Positions 46,054 to 56,579 of a DNA stretch of 64,000 nucleotides are shown piece by piece. A program made the translations under genes and the position numbers. The stretch's first letter is position 1. Each line of letters opens with the position of its first letter. The stretch comes from Conus ventricosus (taxonomy: Eukaryota > Mollusca > Gastropoda > Neogastropoda > Conidae): positions 52,358,835 through 52,422,834 of the forward strand of contig CM031604.1 of NCBI GenBank assembly GCA_018398815.1. The letters run 5' to 3'. The notes under the pieces were generated by a model. That model did no database searches. It was not told the DNA's origin and worked only from the letters and a program-made list of their open reading frames with translations.

Positions 46054-46969
46054 GAGAAAACATTGTAACTCAATACTTATGTATAATTCTTATGTTCTCA
46101 TTCATATCACAGTCTCAAATGTCAAGTACATGTAAATTACAGTAACACTGCAAATAATGTCAACAATAAAATCCATTTGATTGGCTAGTTCATTTACCTA
46201 TGGTCAGCTTATCGACATTGATAATATTTCTAAATACATGCAATTTAAATGAGTACAACAACTGTGATTATTAGGGAAAAAAACAACAACAACATAGTCA
46301 AAACCAAAACAAGACAGATCAACACAGAAAGGAACTGATTGGAAGAGGATGTAGGAATATGGGACGAGGTGGATGGAAAACAGGTATGTAGAGATGGGTG
46401 ACAGCACAGGGTTTAGAAGAAATGACCAACAGGCCAATGTCAGCAATGTGTGGTCGGTGTAAAAATCAGGACATTTTGAAAATAAAGAAGATTTTCTTTT
46501 TCAATCAAACTTCAAAATGACTGTACATCTGAAACAGGCAATACATTTTCAAACATGTGTGGATCTGTCTTAATCAAAATCACTTGAAGTGAAAAAAAAA
46601 AAACCCTGTCGAATAAAAGAAAGGAAGTCAAAGGCATGCCAACCTGTAAGCTTCTTGATCGGCAGGAGAACCGTAAAAAGCCTTGGACCAGGCCGAGTGG
46701 TATCTGGTGTGTTCCCGCTGTTGCATGAGAATCCGGCGCTTGTCATTGTGCCAGTGCGGGTCGACCGTCTCCCAGCTCATGTTGATGCGTTTTTTGGGTG
46801 GGATAGGAGCGATGGGATTGACTCTCTGAGGGATTTTCATGTGGTCCCATGTGGACGACAGGTCAGGAGGGGGGTAAGGACCGTATTTGTTTCCCCCTGC
46901 TGAGATGGAGCGAGGGGTGGGGGTGGCTGATGGCGTGATGCGGGGCAGGGAGGTCATTTTGGTCGACAT
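35771..46969 (-). CDS. Unrecognised gene, four phase-compatible exons (250 aa)
   Basis: Joining minus-strand segments 46969-46644, 44507-44363, 36213-36117 and 35955-35771 gives 753 nt, exactly 251 codons with the stop, and every junction has GT/AG and matching phase. The protein is polar, rich in Trp, Tyr, His, Arg and Pro, and has no signal peptide or membrane helix. It starts [20 protein letters not shown] and includes [39 protein letters not shown] and a C-x2-C-x3-C cluster, [10 protein letters not shown] do not recognise the family. The Pro/Trp/Tyr-rich N-terminus recalls small axonemal or microtubule-inner proteins, but that is only an impression. Further exons may lie in the 8.1 kb third intron, which contains a Tx1-like LINE. 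A 5' UTR exon probably ends at 50890, giving a shared promoter near 51.0-51.2 kb. Confidence 0.6.
36117..36213 (-). CDS. Unrecognised minus-strand gene, penultimate exon
   Basis: The acceptor is atatgtgtacag and the donor GTG|GTACTC (weak). 32 codons plus 1 nt: [20 protein letters not shown], then [12 protein letters not shown]. If the donor is not used, the frame stops 14 bases later (36103). Confidence 0.55.
36420..40530 (-). mobile_element. Tx1/L1-like LINE with poly(A), degraded
   Basis: On the minus strand from 40,510 the pieces are: start of an APE endonuclease (KQSHLFST, then [12 protein letters not shown]), linker, RT with [34 protein letters not shown] (38387-38644) and FADDTTF (~38,310). 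The C-terminal part follows: [20 protein letters not shown] and [16 protein letters not shown], then [20 protein letters not shown] (36672-36908). A ~30-base T run on the plus strand at 36420-36449 is the poly(A) tail. Stops and indels throughout make it inactive. The 5' end is truncated at the endonuclease. It lies in an intron of the minus-strand gene, in sense. Confidence 0.85.
40765..40830. repeat. (GA)n microsatellite
   Basis: GA repeats with a few interruptions, followed by C-rich and poly(A) stretches to 40955. Confidence 0.9.
41170..41738. repeat. ~570 bp G-rich tract
   Basis: Almost pure G on the plus strand, with scattered GGAGCTGGGAAGCGGAG-type blocks and one uninterrupted G run of about 75 bases (~41424-41498). 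It yields glycine or proline frames up to 306 codons that are not genes. It could form G-quadruplexes. The exact length is unreliable. Confidence 0.9.
41930..42240. repeat. CA-rich degenerate repeat
   Basis: CA/CAAA-rich imperfect microsatellite spanning about 310 bases. Confidence 0.85.
42241..44362. other. Intron sequence with simple repeats
   Basis: Simple repeats include (CA)n at 43005-43090, C runs at 43112-43134 and 43338-43385, and short TC runs. A GC-richer spot at 42,330-42,460 has ATG codons in good context on both strands, each followed by an early stop. No exon could be supported. Confidence 0.4.
44363..44507 (-). CDS. Unrecognised minus-strand gene, second coding exon (candidate)
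   Basis: The acceptor is cagctctgtag and the donor ACG|GTGAAA. 1 nt plus 48 codons, encoding [40 protein letters not shown]. The open frame continues past the donor to a stop at 44282, so this could instead be a terminal exon. Confidence 0.5.
44610..46060. repeat. Cluster of CA/TG/GA microsatellites
   Basis: Successive arrays lie at ~44617-44690 (TG, GA), 45010-45150, 45235-45385, 45520-45610, 45740-45825 and 45960-46055 (mainly CA). The sequence between 45380 and 45740 is partly duplicated (CTGTTTAACTTTTCTGCTXATA-like text at 45430 and 45660). Confidence 0.9.
45152..45230 (-). mobile_element. Solo LINE 3' tail
   Basis: Reverse complement of the 3' end found at 11580-11650: AGCCCAGCCGACTGCAAAGG, then GCCACATCAGGGCTG, with a GATAA tail on the plus strand. 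A severely 5'-truncated insertion. Confidence 0.7.
46644..46969 (-). CDS. Unrecognised minus-strand gene, first coding exon
   Basis: 108 codons plus 2 nt. The start ATG at 46967-46969 is preceded by tctttccag|cc on the minus strand, so an acceptor lies two bases upstream and the 5' UTR comes from another exon. The donor is CAG|GTTGGC. It encodes [40 protein letters not shown], then [18 protein letters not shown]. Base composition is richer in GC than the surroundings. Confidence 0.7.
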
Positions 46970-47569
46970 GGCTGGAAAGACTGGGTGGTGGTGTTGAAGT
47001 AATCACCTTCTCTGAAACAGCCATTCTAACTGCTGACTGTTTTTGTTGTTGTTTGGAGCTCTTTTTGGCTGAATACAAAAGTCATGACATATGTGTGTGT
47101 GTGTGTTTCTGAAACAGCTTTTGATTTTGATTGGAGAAAACAGATTCATTATTTAGATACATCTGAATTGACAGTCACACCAACATTTTAGACTTTAAAA
47201 AGAGTGCTGAACTTCTTCAAGCAGAATATGAGAACAAATCAATCACTGACAGTACTTTTATGCAGAACACTATTTACCATATAGTGCATCAGTATCATAT
47301 GTTTATGTGTATCCTTTGTATTTGTGCAGCCATCTGTCATCTCTACTGCGTGACTGCTGTTCTGCCTGCTCCCTCCCCTTCCCCTCCACTTCTAGTTCTA
47401 CCCCTCTCTTCTCCCACACATCATTTTGTCACTCTCACTTTTCCAGAAGAAATGAAAAGCGAAGGAAACAAACACACCAAATCATAATATGTGAGACAGC
47501 GAGTTGCAATGGTGATGTGCATTCATATCTCTGAGCGGCCTTTTTACATACAGGATTACTATAATGTCC

Positions 47570-47625
47570 CCCCTCTCTCTCTCTCTCTCTGCCTCTCTCT
47601 CTCTTTCTCTTTCTCTCTGTTTTTG
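47570..47625. repeat. (TC)n microsatellite
   Basis: TC repeats just upstream of the minisatellite at 47677. Confidence 0.9.
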
Positions 47626-47676
47626 CAATCTATTCCTGTGCTCTTTCACAGAATTCTTTTGCTGCTTATTCTAGCA

Positions 47677-49280
47677 AGCAGAGCCACACCATCAAACATC
47701 CTGTCCCAGTGGTAGTACCAACAGATCCCAGGGAGCAGAGCCACACCATCAAACCTCCTGTCCCAGTGGTAGTACCAACAGATCCCAGGGAGCAGAGCCA
47801 CACCATCAAACCTCCTGTCCCAGTTACCAACAGATCCCAGGGAGCAGAGCCACACCATCAAACCTCCTGTCCCAGTTACCAACAGATCCCAGGGAGCAGA
47901 GCCACACCAAACATCCTGTCCCAGTTACCAACAGATCCCAGGGAGCAGAGCCACACCATCAAACATCCTGTCCCAGTTACCAACAGATCCCAGGGAGCAG
48001 AGCCACACCATCAAACCTCCTGTCCCAGTGGTAGTACCAACAGATCCCAGGGAGCAGAGCCACACCATCAAACCTCCTGTCCCAGTTACCAACAGATCCC
48101 AGGGAGCAGAGCCACACCATCAAACCTCCTGTCCCAGTTACCAACAGATCCCAGGGAGCAGAGCCACACCATCAAACCTCCTGTCCCAGTGGTAGTACCA
48201 ACAGATCCCAGGGAGCAGAGCCACACCATCAAACCTCCTGTCCCAGTTACCAACAGATCCCAGGGAGCAGAGCCACACCATCAAACATCCTGTCCCAGTT
48301 ACCAACAGATCCCAGGGAGCAGAGCCACACCATCAAACCTCCTGTCCCAGTGGTAGTACCAACAGATCCCAGGGAGCAGAGCCACACCATCAAACCACCT
48401 GTCCCAGTGGTAGTACCAACAGATCCCAGGGAGCAGAGCCACACCATCAAACCTCCTGTCCCAGTGGTAGTACCAACAGATCCCAGGAGCAGAGCCACAC
48501 CATCAAACATCCTGTCCTGGTTACCAACAGATCCCAGGGAGCAGAGCCACACCATCAAACATCCTGTCCCAGTTACCAACAGATCCCAGGGAGCAGAGCC
48601 ACACCATCAAACATCCTGTCCCAGTTACCAACAGATCCCAGGGAGCAGAGCCACACCATCAAACCTCCTGTCCCAGTGGTAGTACCAACAGATCCCAGGG
48701 AGCAGAGCCACACCATCAAACCTCCTGTCCCAGTTACCAACAGATCCCAGGGAGCAGAGCCACACCATCAAACCTCCTGTCCCAGTTACCAACAGATCCC
48801 AGGGAGCAGAGCCACACCATCAAACATCCTGTCCCAGTTCCAACAGATCCCAGGGAGCAGAGCCACACCATCAAACATCCTGTCCCAGTTACCAACAGAT
48901 CCCAGGGAGCAGAGCCACACCATCAAACATCCTGTCCCAGTTACCAACAGATCCCAGGGAGCAGAGCCACACCATCAAACCTCCTGTCCCAGTGGTAGTA
49001 CCAACAGATCCCAGGGAGCAGAGCCACACCATCAAACCTCCTGTCCCAGTTACCAACAGATCCCAGGGAGCAGAGCCACACCATCAAACCTCCTGTCCCA
49101 GTTACCAACAGATCCAGGGAGCAGAGCCACACCATCAAACATCCTGTCCCAGTTACCAACAGATCCCAGGGAGCAGAGCCACACCATCAAACATCCTGTC
49201 CCAGTTACCAACAGATCCCAGGGAGCAGAGCCACACCATCAAACCTCCTGTCCCAGTTACCAACAGATCCCAGGGAGCTA
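47677..49280. repeat. 52/57-bp minisatellite, ~30 copies
   Basis: The unit is ACCAACAGATCCCAGGGAGC, AGAGCCACACCATCAAACCT, CCTGTCCCAGT plus one base (52 bases). Some units carry a GGTAG insertion (57 bases). Units with CATCC instead of CCTCC are interspersed. 52 is not a multiple of 3, so successive units are read in rotating frames and the long open frames (up to 215 codons) are artefacts. It lies in the first intron of the minus-strand gene. Confidence 0.95.
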
Positions 49281-49284
49281 TTGA

Positions 49285-50015
49285 TATCCAGTCATCAGGA
49301 AGCAATCCTCGACAGCCTGCACTAGTGCTCAGTCACTTTTCAGTACTGCTCCATGATGCTTTTTTTCTGATCTAACATTCAAAAGATGTTGCCTGTTAAG
49401 CCCCTGACTGATGGGAATAAGGGTTCGGTTTGCTGAGTTTACATGTTGAAGCACCCCTCTTTGCAGGAAGACCAAACACCACATCTATCCAATGGCAGTG
49501 CCCGTGAATTTGGTGACATCAAAGACTTTTGAGATAAACTCGACACAGGAAATCAAAACTGCAGTCACCATTTATACAAGAGCACAGTGCAAAAGGTCAC
49601 TGAACTAAAAACTTTTTTTTCTCCATAAAAATCAATAAGGTGTTAAAAAGGATGACACTGTGCTCACTATAACAGCATGGTACAAAAGGTCAATGAATAA
49701 GAAAGTTGGGTGGGGTTTTTTTTGACAACTAATAAGGATGGTAAGGACAATCCCATAGAGTTCCATTTTGGTCTTTAGACAACAAGAGAAGGGTCTACCT
49801 TACCCTGTCTTTCACAAGATATTTTGAGCTCATCAAGGCCTGAGAGACTCAGATACCTGCAGAGTTGGTGTAGAAATTGGAGCAAAAATCAGAGAGACAT
49901 GTTCATTTAGTGTTATGTCTTTATGTTAATAAAATGGAGTGTGTGGTCCTAATCTCCCCTCTTAAGCCTGTAACATATGCAAGAATCCTTCAAGTCTGTT
50001 TCTGTCACACACGCA

Positions 50016-50054
<39 letters not shown>

Positions 50055-50885
50055 ATACATCTGCTTCAGTACATCATACCATTTACTCACTCTTTGCAGA
50101 TGAGTCTATGATATAAATGAACCATTGTATGTATTTGTTGTTAATGTTACCATCATTCCATTTCCAGTCATGAGTTCTTTTGATATGTTTTTATTTTTCA
50201 TCTCTTTTCTGCAAAACTACATGTCCTGGTCCCAAACTGTTTGACAGTAATGTTTGTGGGGAAAAAAAGTGTGTGTTCCTCATGCTAAATAAATCGGTGC
50301 AGGTCAAAATCCCTGGCTTTGCTTTACCTGAAAGACTGACAAATCACCCAATCTTTTACAATGTCTGGTTTGCATATTACTTGTCTGAGAACAGGTGATG
50401 ACAGAACTAATGTTCATTGGCTAGTGCATGGTCTTCATCACATCATCAAGTGACATAAACAACTTTTGAAGAACTGGAATCTGGCCTCGATTATCTGATG
50501 CAGCCTCCGAGGTCTGCTGGGCTTAAAACAACATGCTTTTAAAAGTGCACGAACAGGCAGGCACATCTATGTAAACAGCCTGTAAAGTACGTTATGAAAT
50601 TTCATGTCGGTGTCGACTGAGAGTTTTGTTTGTTTTGTCTGTTTTTTTTTTTTTTTTTTTTTTTTTCTCCGAGTGGAAAGATTAGTTTTGGAGTGAATCT
50701 ACCCCTTGCCGTCCACACATCGTGCTACAGATCAAGCCTAAACCGTGCCGTTGTCATGTCAATACCCCGTGGCTTGTCCAAAGTGAAAGGCTGGAAGCTT
50801 ATCAGTCAACACAAGAGTCTTGGCGAGCTTCGATGAGGCACTGACAAATTACATCCACCAGTCACCCCACAACAGCGAAAGCCCC
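49285..50885. other. No gene seen
   Basis: Plain sequence with a (CA)n run at 50018-50051 and a T run at 50641-50666. Nothing recognised. Confidence 0.35.
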
Positions 50886-50889
50886 TTAC

Positions 50890-51060
50890 CTGGGATAAGT
50901 AAGTGGTCGTCAGACAATAGAGATCGGCTGTCTGAGCTGGGACACAATGCGTGGCCTAAGGATGGGTCATGGTCGTGAAATCCCTGTCTTTTGGTCCCCT
51001 CGCTTCTTACGTGGTTGTCCGCCTCGGCTCTGATCACGTGACCAAAACGTCGCTACGGCT
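50890..51060 (-). other. Probable 5' UTR exon of the minus-strand gene
   Basis: A strong donor, CCCAG|GTAAGG on the minus strand, ends an exon at 50890. The start is estimated from the promoter-like sequence above it. It would splice to the acceptor just before the ATG at 46969. No transcript evidence is available here. Confidence 0.4.
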
Positions 51061-51167
51061 ACCTTGTTCGCGAGCCTCGTGTTGACACAGCACCCATGTC
51101 CACGTGCCGGGTGTTTTGATTGGACAAAGGGTTTTGCATGGAAATGTCGTCTGCTTGCGGAAACAAC
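51030..51167. promoter_or_regulatory. Candidate bidirectional promoter
   Basis: CpG-richer than its surroundings. It contains a palindromic E-box TCACGTGAC (51034-51042), TCGCGA (51069-51074) and an inverted CCAAT (GATTGG, 51117-51122). It lies between the putative minus-strand 5' exon (donor 50890) and a plus-strand ATG at 51168. Confidence 0.45.
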
Positions 51168-51192
51168 ATGGCGGGTGAAAGTTTGCCGAACG
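51168..51192 (+). CDS. Candidate first coding exon (MAGESLPN...)
   Basis: The ATG has a strong context (AACAACATGG). The open frame encodes MAGESLPN plus one base, followed by a donor GTATGA. It can splice in phase to 54056-54100, giving VFHKMSRGGRKVENE. The gene is not recognised, and the intron between would contain the Penelope-like element at 51,690-53,530. Confidence 0.4.
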
Positions 51193-51407
51193 GTATGACT
51201 ACCCAGGACGGGTTTTGTTAGGAATTGGAGAACGAGTCAAACACAGTAATTGGCAAACGCAGGGGTTGTTTGCCTTTGCCACGAGTTTTCATTCACGCCA
51301 TGATATTATTGATTAATCTATCAAGAACTCGGTCAACATCGCAACATTGTCGCTGGACAAGTTTGATCCCATGCTGCTGCGCCGTAAGGTGACTGGGTCT
51401 ACACGCC

Positions 51408-51480
51408 GCAGTGTGTGTGTGTGTGTGTGTGTGTGTGGGGTTGTGTGTGTGTGTGTGTGTGCGCGCGCGCGCGCGTGTGA
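51408..51480. repeat. (TG)n-(CG)n microsatellite
   Basis: TG run ending in a GCGCGCGCGCGCG stretch; potential Z-DNA. Confidence 0.9.
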
Positions 51481-51689
51481 AAGAGAGCTAACGTTTTTTC
51501 TTCCTTCCTGTCATTTCATCTGTATTCATTCTGTTATTGTGCAGTTTGTTGCTCTTATTTCGCTTTTCATAATTAATCATTCTTTAATCACACGCAGCAC
51601 CTAATCACTCGACCTACCTCTGTGGCTGGTATTAGTGCGGAGAAGCAAAAATAATAGTTAATTCCTACTGTTTTACATGCTTATCACAA

Positions 51690-53145
51690 ACCTTGACAAA
51701 CGGCCCCCCAACCAAACAACACCCCCCCACCACCACACTGGTCAGACTCGCTGAATTAGTCCTCGCCCTGAACACATTTCAATTCAACAAGCACACATTT
51801 TCACAAATTAGTGGTGTTGCCATGGGTACCAAAATGGGACCAGCCTATGCCTGCCTCATCATGGGACACTTGGAACACCGCCTACTCAACACATACACAG
51901 GCCCCACACCTGAACTGTACAAAAGGTATATCGATGATGGATGGGAGCCACATCTATGCCAAAACAAGACCTCCTCAACTTCCTCAACTTTGCCCAGACC
52001 TTCCATCCATCTATCCGACTCACCTACACCATTTCGCAGTCAGTCAACTTCCTAGACATCACCATCTCCCTTGAAGAAGGCCTACTCAAAACCTCCATTT
52101 TCTACAAACCCACCGACGCACATGCATACCTAGACTACATCCTCCCACAACCCACACACTAAAGACAGCATCCCATACTCACAATTTCTCCGTCTTCGCA
52201 GACTCTGCTCCAGCGAGGAAGACTTCACAATACAAGCAGCCAAATGTCACAATTTTTCACCAACCGCGGAATACCCAACTTCCATCATCAATGCAGCACT
52301 CCGCCGCACCATGGCTGTATCCAGAACATCTGCTCTGGAAACCCAGCATCCAACCAAGACAGACAGACCCACAGCCTACCTCCTCTACCACCCGCACACC
52401 CTCCCCATCTGTAGGATCCTCAAATCCAATTGGCACATTGTACATAACCACAAACCCGCCTTCCATACCAAACCATGATCACATTCAAACGTGACAAAAA
52501 CCTCAAAGACCTCCTCGTGCGGTCCAGTTTGAACAGAAACTACAGCTACACCACCAGGTACTCACCCCTGCTCTAAACCCAACTGCAAAATCTGCCCCCT
52601 CACCAAACCAGACACCATCTTACAGGGCCCCAAAGACTCCTTCACAGTCAAACGCACATTCTCATGTCAGAGCCGCAACATTATATATGCCATCCACTGC
52701 CAGCTGTGTGGCAAAATCTACATAGGGGAAACGTAACGCACACTTGAAACACGCATCTCTGAACACCTGGCTGATATCCGCCACCACCGACCCAAACCCG
52801 TCGCCCTACACTTCAACCACACCCAACACAACATCGACCATGTCAAAGTCATGGCACTCTGGCAGTCACAGAGTGACAGCTTTGAACGCACAACTCAAGA
52901 ATCCCATCTCATTGCCAAACTGGGCACACTACACCCCCAAGGCATCAACATCCAACAATAACCAAACACACATACCCACCACTTCCACATCAGTTGGCAA
53001 TATCCCTACAACACCATCACAAACATACCCCCCACCACATCCCTTAAACTCATATACATAGTTACAAGAAAACCCTATCTATTATCTTAAATTTTGTTTT
53101 ATCCTTCCCCTTAAATTCCCCTTTTTTTTTTTTTTTTCCCCCCCC

Positions 53146-53190
<45 letters not shown>

Positions 53191-53291
53191 CCCCTTACCA
53201 TACTATCAATCCACTACCATCACAAAGAACCACACCATCCCAATAAACAGACCACCCCTATCATATCACACACACCACACCCCCCCGACGC

Positions 53292-53328
<37 letters not shown>

Positions 53329-53530
53329 TTCCTCTCCCATAATCCCCTGGCCCCATGTCATTTCCCCCCACCGACCACATGGAAGAAAAACGGATAAGTC
53401 ATTTTTCTTTCTTCTTTTTTCGTTCTTTGTTCGTACTGTCCCACATGTTAAATGTGATTTATTTTTTCGCCTGAAGAAGACCCAAGTGGTTGAAATGCAT
53501 CGTGTCTTGTCATGTGCTTTGTTTGTCAAT
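51690..53530 (+). mobile_element. Penelope-like retroelement 2 (RT + GIY-YIG), degraded
   Basis: A family distinct from the elements in 1-11,500. RT pieces are QISGVAMGTKMGPAYACLIM (motif B), LYKRYIDD (motif C, YIDD) and VNFLDITISL (motif E). After a linker come a cysteine motif, CSKPNCKICPL, and a GIY-YIG nuclease, NIIYAIHCQLCGKIYIGET, then ISEHLADIRHH. Stops and frameshifts interrupt it, and the N-terminal RT part is missing. The 3' side has poly-C stretches at 53138-53185 and 53281-53323, and a CCTGAAGAAGACCCAAGTGG terminus near 53475, also seen in the inverted repeat at 12186-12418. Confidence 0.82.
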
Positions 53531-53539
53531 GTCATTGGC

Positions 53540-54055
53540 GGTAAGTTCTAAACAAACTCTATTCCTAATTATGCTTATCACAATTAACTTTACGGAGCAT
53601 TTTAAAGAGAGAGAGAGAGAGAGTTTGATTGTGTGTGTCTGCGAATGAAGGCGTGCACACGTATCTATGGGTAAAAAAAAAATTCAAGTCAAAGCAAATG
53701 TTGAGTCAAATTGTGTAATGCAAGTAATGCAAATATCAGTTGATGAATTACAAATAACAGAAAATGTAACTTTAAAAGCGAAAGCAAAAAACAAAACAAA
53801 ACAAAAAGAGAGAGATTAAAGGAGGGAGAAGAAGGGTCAGTCGAAGAGAGTTATCAAAGACGTCCAGAACAGTTAGACCTGGTCGTGGGAACACCCTGAG
53901 ATGGACGATTTAGCCTGCCGATTCACTCAGTGGGTTGAGGGGAAGGTGGGACGGTTTCTGTTCGCTTTAGTCCCGCGTTGTTAATTACAGGCTAACTTAT
54001 GATAAAATGGGATATATGCATCAGACTGTACCAACATTTCTTTTTTTCACTGCAG
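53540..54055. other. No gene seen
   Basis: Includes GA and A-rich runs. It ends in a T-rich tract and acceptor (TTTTTTTCACTGCAG) for the candidate exon at 54056. Confidence 0.35.
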
Positions 54056-54100
54056 TTTTTCACAAAATGTCCCGAGGTGGTAGGAAGGTGGAGAATGAGG
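54056..54100 (+). CDS. Candidate exon (…FHKMSRGGRKVENE…)
   Basis: A strong acceptor (T-rich, CTGCAG) and donor (GAGG|GTAAGG) bound 45 bases with an open frame in phase with the exon at 51168. It also has its own ATG (MSRGGRKVENE), so it could be a first coding exon after a 5' UTR. It is not in phase with the THAP exon at 54539. Function unknown. Confidence 0.45.
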
Positions 54101-54279
54101 GTAAGGCAATGACCCCGGAATTCTAGAAATTTTAAGAAGTTTTGCAGTTTCTTTGTAGGTGCACTGAGGCTTATGAGCCTTCAGGCTTACAAAGCAATCT
54201 ATCAAACAAAAACATGTATTCTAAATATTAGTTTTAATTTCACCGCATACAGCCACCATTTTGTCGCTCTGCGCGCGCG

Positions 54280-54314
54280 CACGTGTGTGTGTATGTTTCA
54301 GGGGTGTGTGTGTG

Positions 54315-54365
<51 letters not shown>
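54280..54365. repeat. (TG)n microsatellite
   Basis: TG repeats between the candidate exon at 54056 and the THAP exon. Confidence 0.92.
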
Positions 54366-54401
54366 GGCAATGTGTGCACCGGCGTAGTTTCAGTTTGAGC
54401 A

Positions 54402-54463
54402 AAAGATAGTTCGCCCTACGGAAAATAGTTCGCCCTACGGAAAGATGGTTCACTCCGCGGAAA
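54402..54463. promoter_or_regulatory. Triplicated ~20-bp motif upstream of the THAP exon
   Basis: Three tandem copies: AAGATAGTTCGCCCTACGGA, AAATAGTTCGCCCTACGGA and AAGATGGTTCACTCCGCGGA. They lie 75-137 bases upstream of the THAP ATG, in a CpG-containing stretch. They could be repeated factor sites or a small minisatellite. Confidence 0.4.
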
Positions 54464-54538
54464 AGTGAAGCCAGATGGCTGGCACATTCCATGCTGCCAC
54501 TCCCACCCTCACAGGCTATCTTTCCACGCGTGTCCAAC

Positions 54539-54639
54539 ATGGCGAGTAAGGCAGGAGGCAACTGGTGCGCCGCGCCGAACTGTCATAATTCTCGGAAGAA
54601 GGGGTTCCGGTGTTTTTCTTTTCCAAAAGACGAAGAAAG
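54539..54639 (+). CDS. THAP-domain gene, exon 1
   Basis: The ATG is in good context (CCAACATGG). It encodes MASKAGGNWCAAPNCHNSRK, then KGFRCFSFPKDEE, followed by a donor AAG|GTGAGA. C-x4-C followed by a Phe-x-Phe-Pro-lysine-rich turn is the N-terminal half of a THAP (C2CH) zinc finger, a sequence-specific DNA-binding domain. The second half is at 63390-63600. An acceptor-like CTCACAG lies 24 bases before the ATG, so an upstream non-coding exon is possible. The domain is also found in P-element-type transposases, so a domesticated-transposase origin cannot be excluded. Confidence 0.75.
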
Positions 54640-54652
54640 GTGAGATCATTTT

Positions 54653-55999
54653 TGTCAACTCGGGTGATGTCGATGGGAAGGACTAGCGCACAGCCAAACA
54701 CTAAGGCTCAACATGCATGCCCACACACTACATCATAGAAAAAAACATCAATGCATATGGAATCAAACAAAATAAACATTCTCTCTTTCCTGAACTTCAC
54801 AAAATCATTGTATCTAAACATCAAATTAACTAACCCGTATAATAGATTTCTACTTTACCTGGCAGTTGATCTTAAACTATTCTCGAATCACTGTCTTTTC
54901 TTTTTCTATTTTTTTTTCTTTCATTTCACGTCACTTTCACAAGCACGACACAACTGCTGGCACTGGTCTTGGTCTGCTGGCGCCTGGTCAGGTGGACTGT
55001 GGCACTGGCGTTGGTCTGGTCGATGAAAGTGGCGCTGGCCAATGTAATGAGGTACGAACTCCCAGTGAAGATAGAACAGTGACTATCAACATCGACTGTT
55101 CCCTTTCTTTCTCCTGCATTAACGCATTGCACTCTCTCTCTCTCTCTTCTAGTCTGCTCTTATCAATGGACATGGTTGCTTTTCTTCTTCTTTCTTTCTT
55201 CTTTCTTTTCCTCTTCATATTGCAAACTCTCTCCACATCGCTCCTAAGTCCTTCCTCTGCAGACTATCCCGTGCTAATGCCCCCACTTTGGTTCTCCTCC
55301 TCTCCTCCCTCATCTCTCTGCTCTTCTCTCCTCAGAGATACACTCAGAAACCCCTCTCTCCACTGTCTCTCTGGTTCGTTTCTCATCATCCCCTCGTTCT
55401 GGGCCCGTTCTCTCCTCTCCACATCCTTCTTATTCCGTACCGAATCGTGTCCAAAAAGGGCGAGTACCATTGGACCATGATATTTTAACCCCTGATACCC
55501 GAAGTTATCTCCCTCTAATTTCCCATTGGATAATCAAATCATAGTGGGGTGGGGAGGGGGTGGGGGGGGGGTCAGTCACCGCCTACAACGCCTTACTCTC
55601 TTGGTGGTCAATGGTTCATTTAATTGATTAGCTAGATTTCACCCCCACCACAACACTACCTTCCCCCCTTTCCATACTAACTGGGGCCTGTTGTGGCTTA
55701 ACTCGTGGTCACTGGTCTCATCTAAACATTGGCTAGATGAGTCTGGTTAGGCGCCACGACGTCTGACCAAACTACCGAGACCGTCGTCCAGCACTCAGAC
55801 TGTCTGCTGTCTCCCCGCTGTGCTAAATTGGCAGGATGCGACGCATGAACCGTCTTCGAGAAGCCTCTCCGCTAAGCTTAATTGGCTGGACCCGACCCAT
55901 GGGCCCGTCTATCTGCGCCTAGAATGTTTGAGTTTGAAGCTTATGTCCGAACAAATTGGCTGGCGACTCCACGGTTGTTGTTTCATTTTGTCCGTGACA
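54653..55999 (-). repeat. 3' LTR of the Ty3/gypsy element
   Basis: Same sequence as the 5' LTR with scattered indels. On the minus strand it is directly preceded by a polypurine tract, AAGGGGGAAAT (plus 56000-56010), which fixes the boundary. Flanking bases ATTTT (54648-54652) and ATTTC (62884-62888) may be a 5-bp target-site duplication with one change. Confidence 0.82.
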
Positions 56000-56579
56000 A
56001 TTTCCCCCTTGCAAAAGACCATGCTCCGCATTGTCCTCAAAACAACGTACAAACAAAAACAACAACCGAATTTGCTGACACACAGCTACACGTGCAAAGT
56101 TATAAAAAATATTTTACAACCAACTGTTTATAAAAATAAAATATATCATAAGTGAATACCACTTCCAATGAGTTATCATTGACGAGCGCTCTGCGTTATT
56201 TCAATTCATTTTAAACGACCTACTTGCGCACTTATGCTATCCCTACCTGCGGATTTGCCATATCTTCCTCTTCAACAAATTCTTATGAAAAGCACAATAT
56301 AATATTGATCACGATCCATGACACATCACTGAGGAATCTCCATCCTCACTTATGCAAATAATGCATCAACTACACAAGCGACTGTAGGCTCCAAGCAAAA
56401 CTAACATTCCACATGAACAAGTCTCACAAAGAAAATATGAACAAGTCTCACACAACAAAAAATATGAACATAGCAACTGGGACTGAACCCATATCCAAAT
56501 CAACATAGACTGTAATCACCACATACTATCAACAAAGCACACCCGGATATGACTGACTTCCTCTTGAGTTGCAGCTTTG

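Noticed and set aside
47677..49280. CRISPR-like array
   Set aside because: There are no unique spacers. The whole unit repeats, and the host is an animal.
47709..49375. Long repetitive open frames (215, 202 and 127 codons)
   Set aside because: They arise from the 52/57-bp minisatellite read in rotating frames. Equivalent frames exist on the other strand and no flanking exon features are present.
51300..51394. Possible exon encoding LSLDKFDPMLLRRK before a GTGACT donor
   Set aside because: There is no convincing upstream acceptor, and joining to the exon at 51168 in phase meets a stop.
54056..54639. Joining the exon at 54056 directly to the THAP exon
   Set aside because: The phase does not match: one base is carried over and 24 bases precede the THAP ATG after the only good acceptor.
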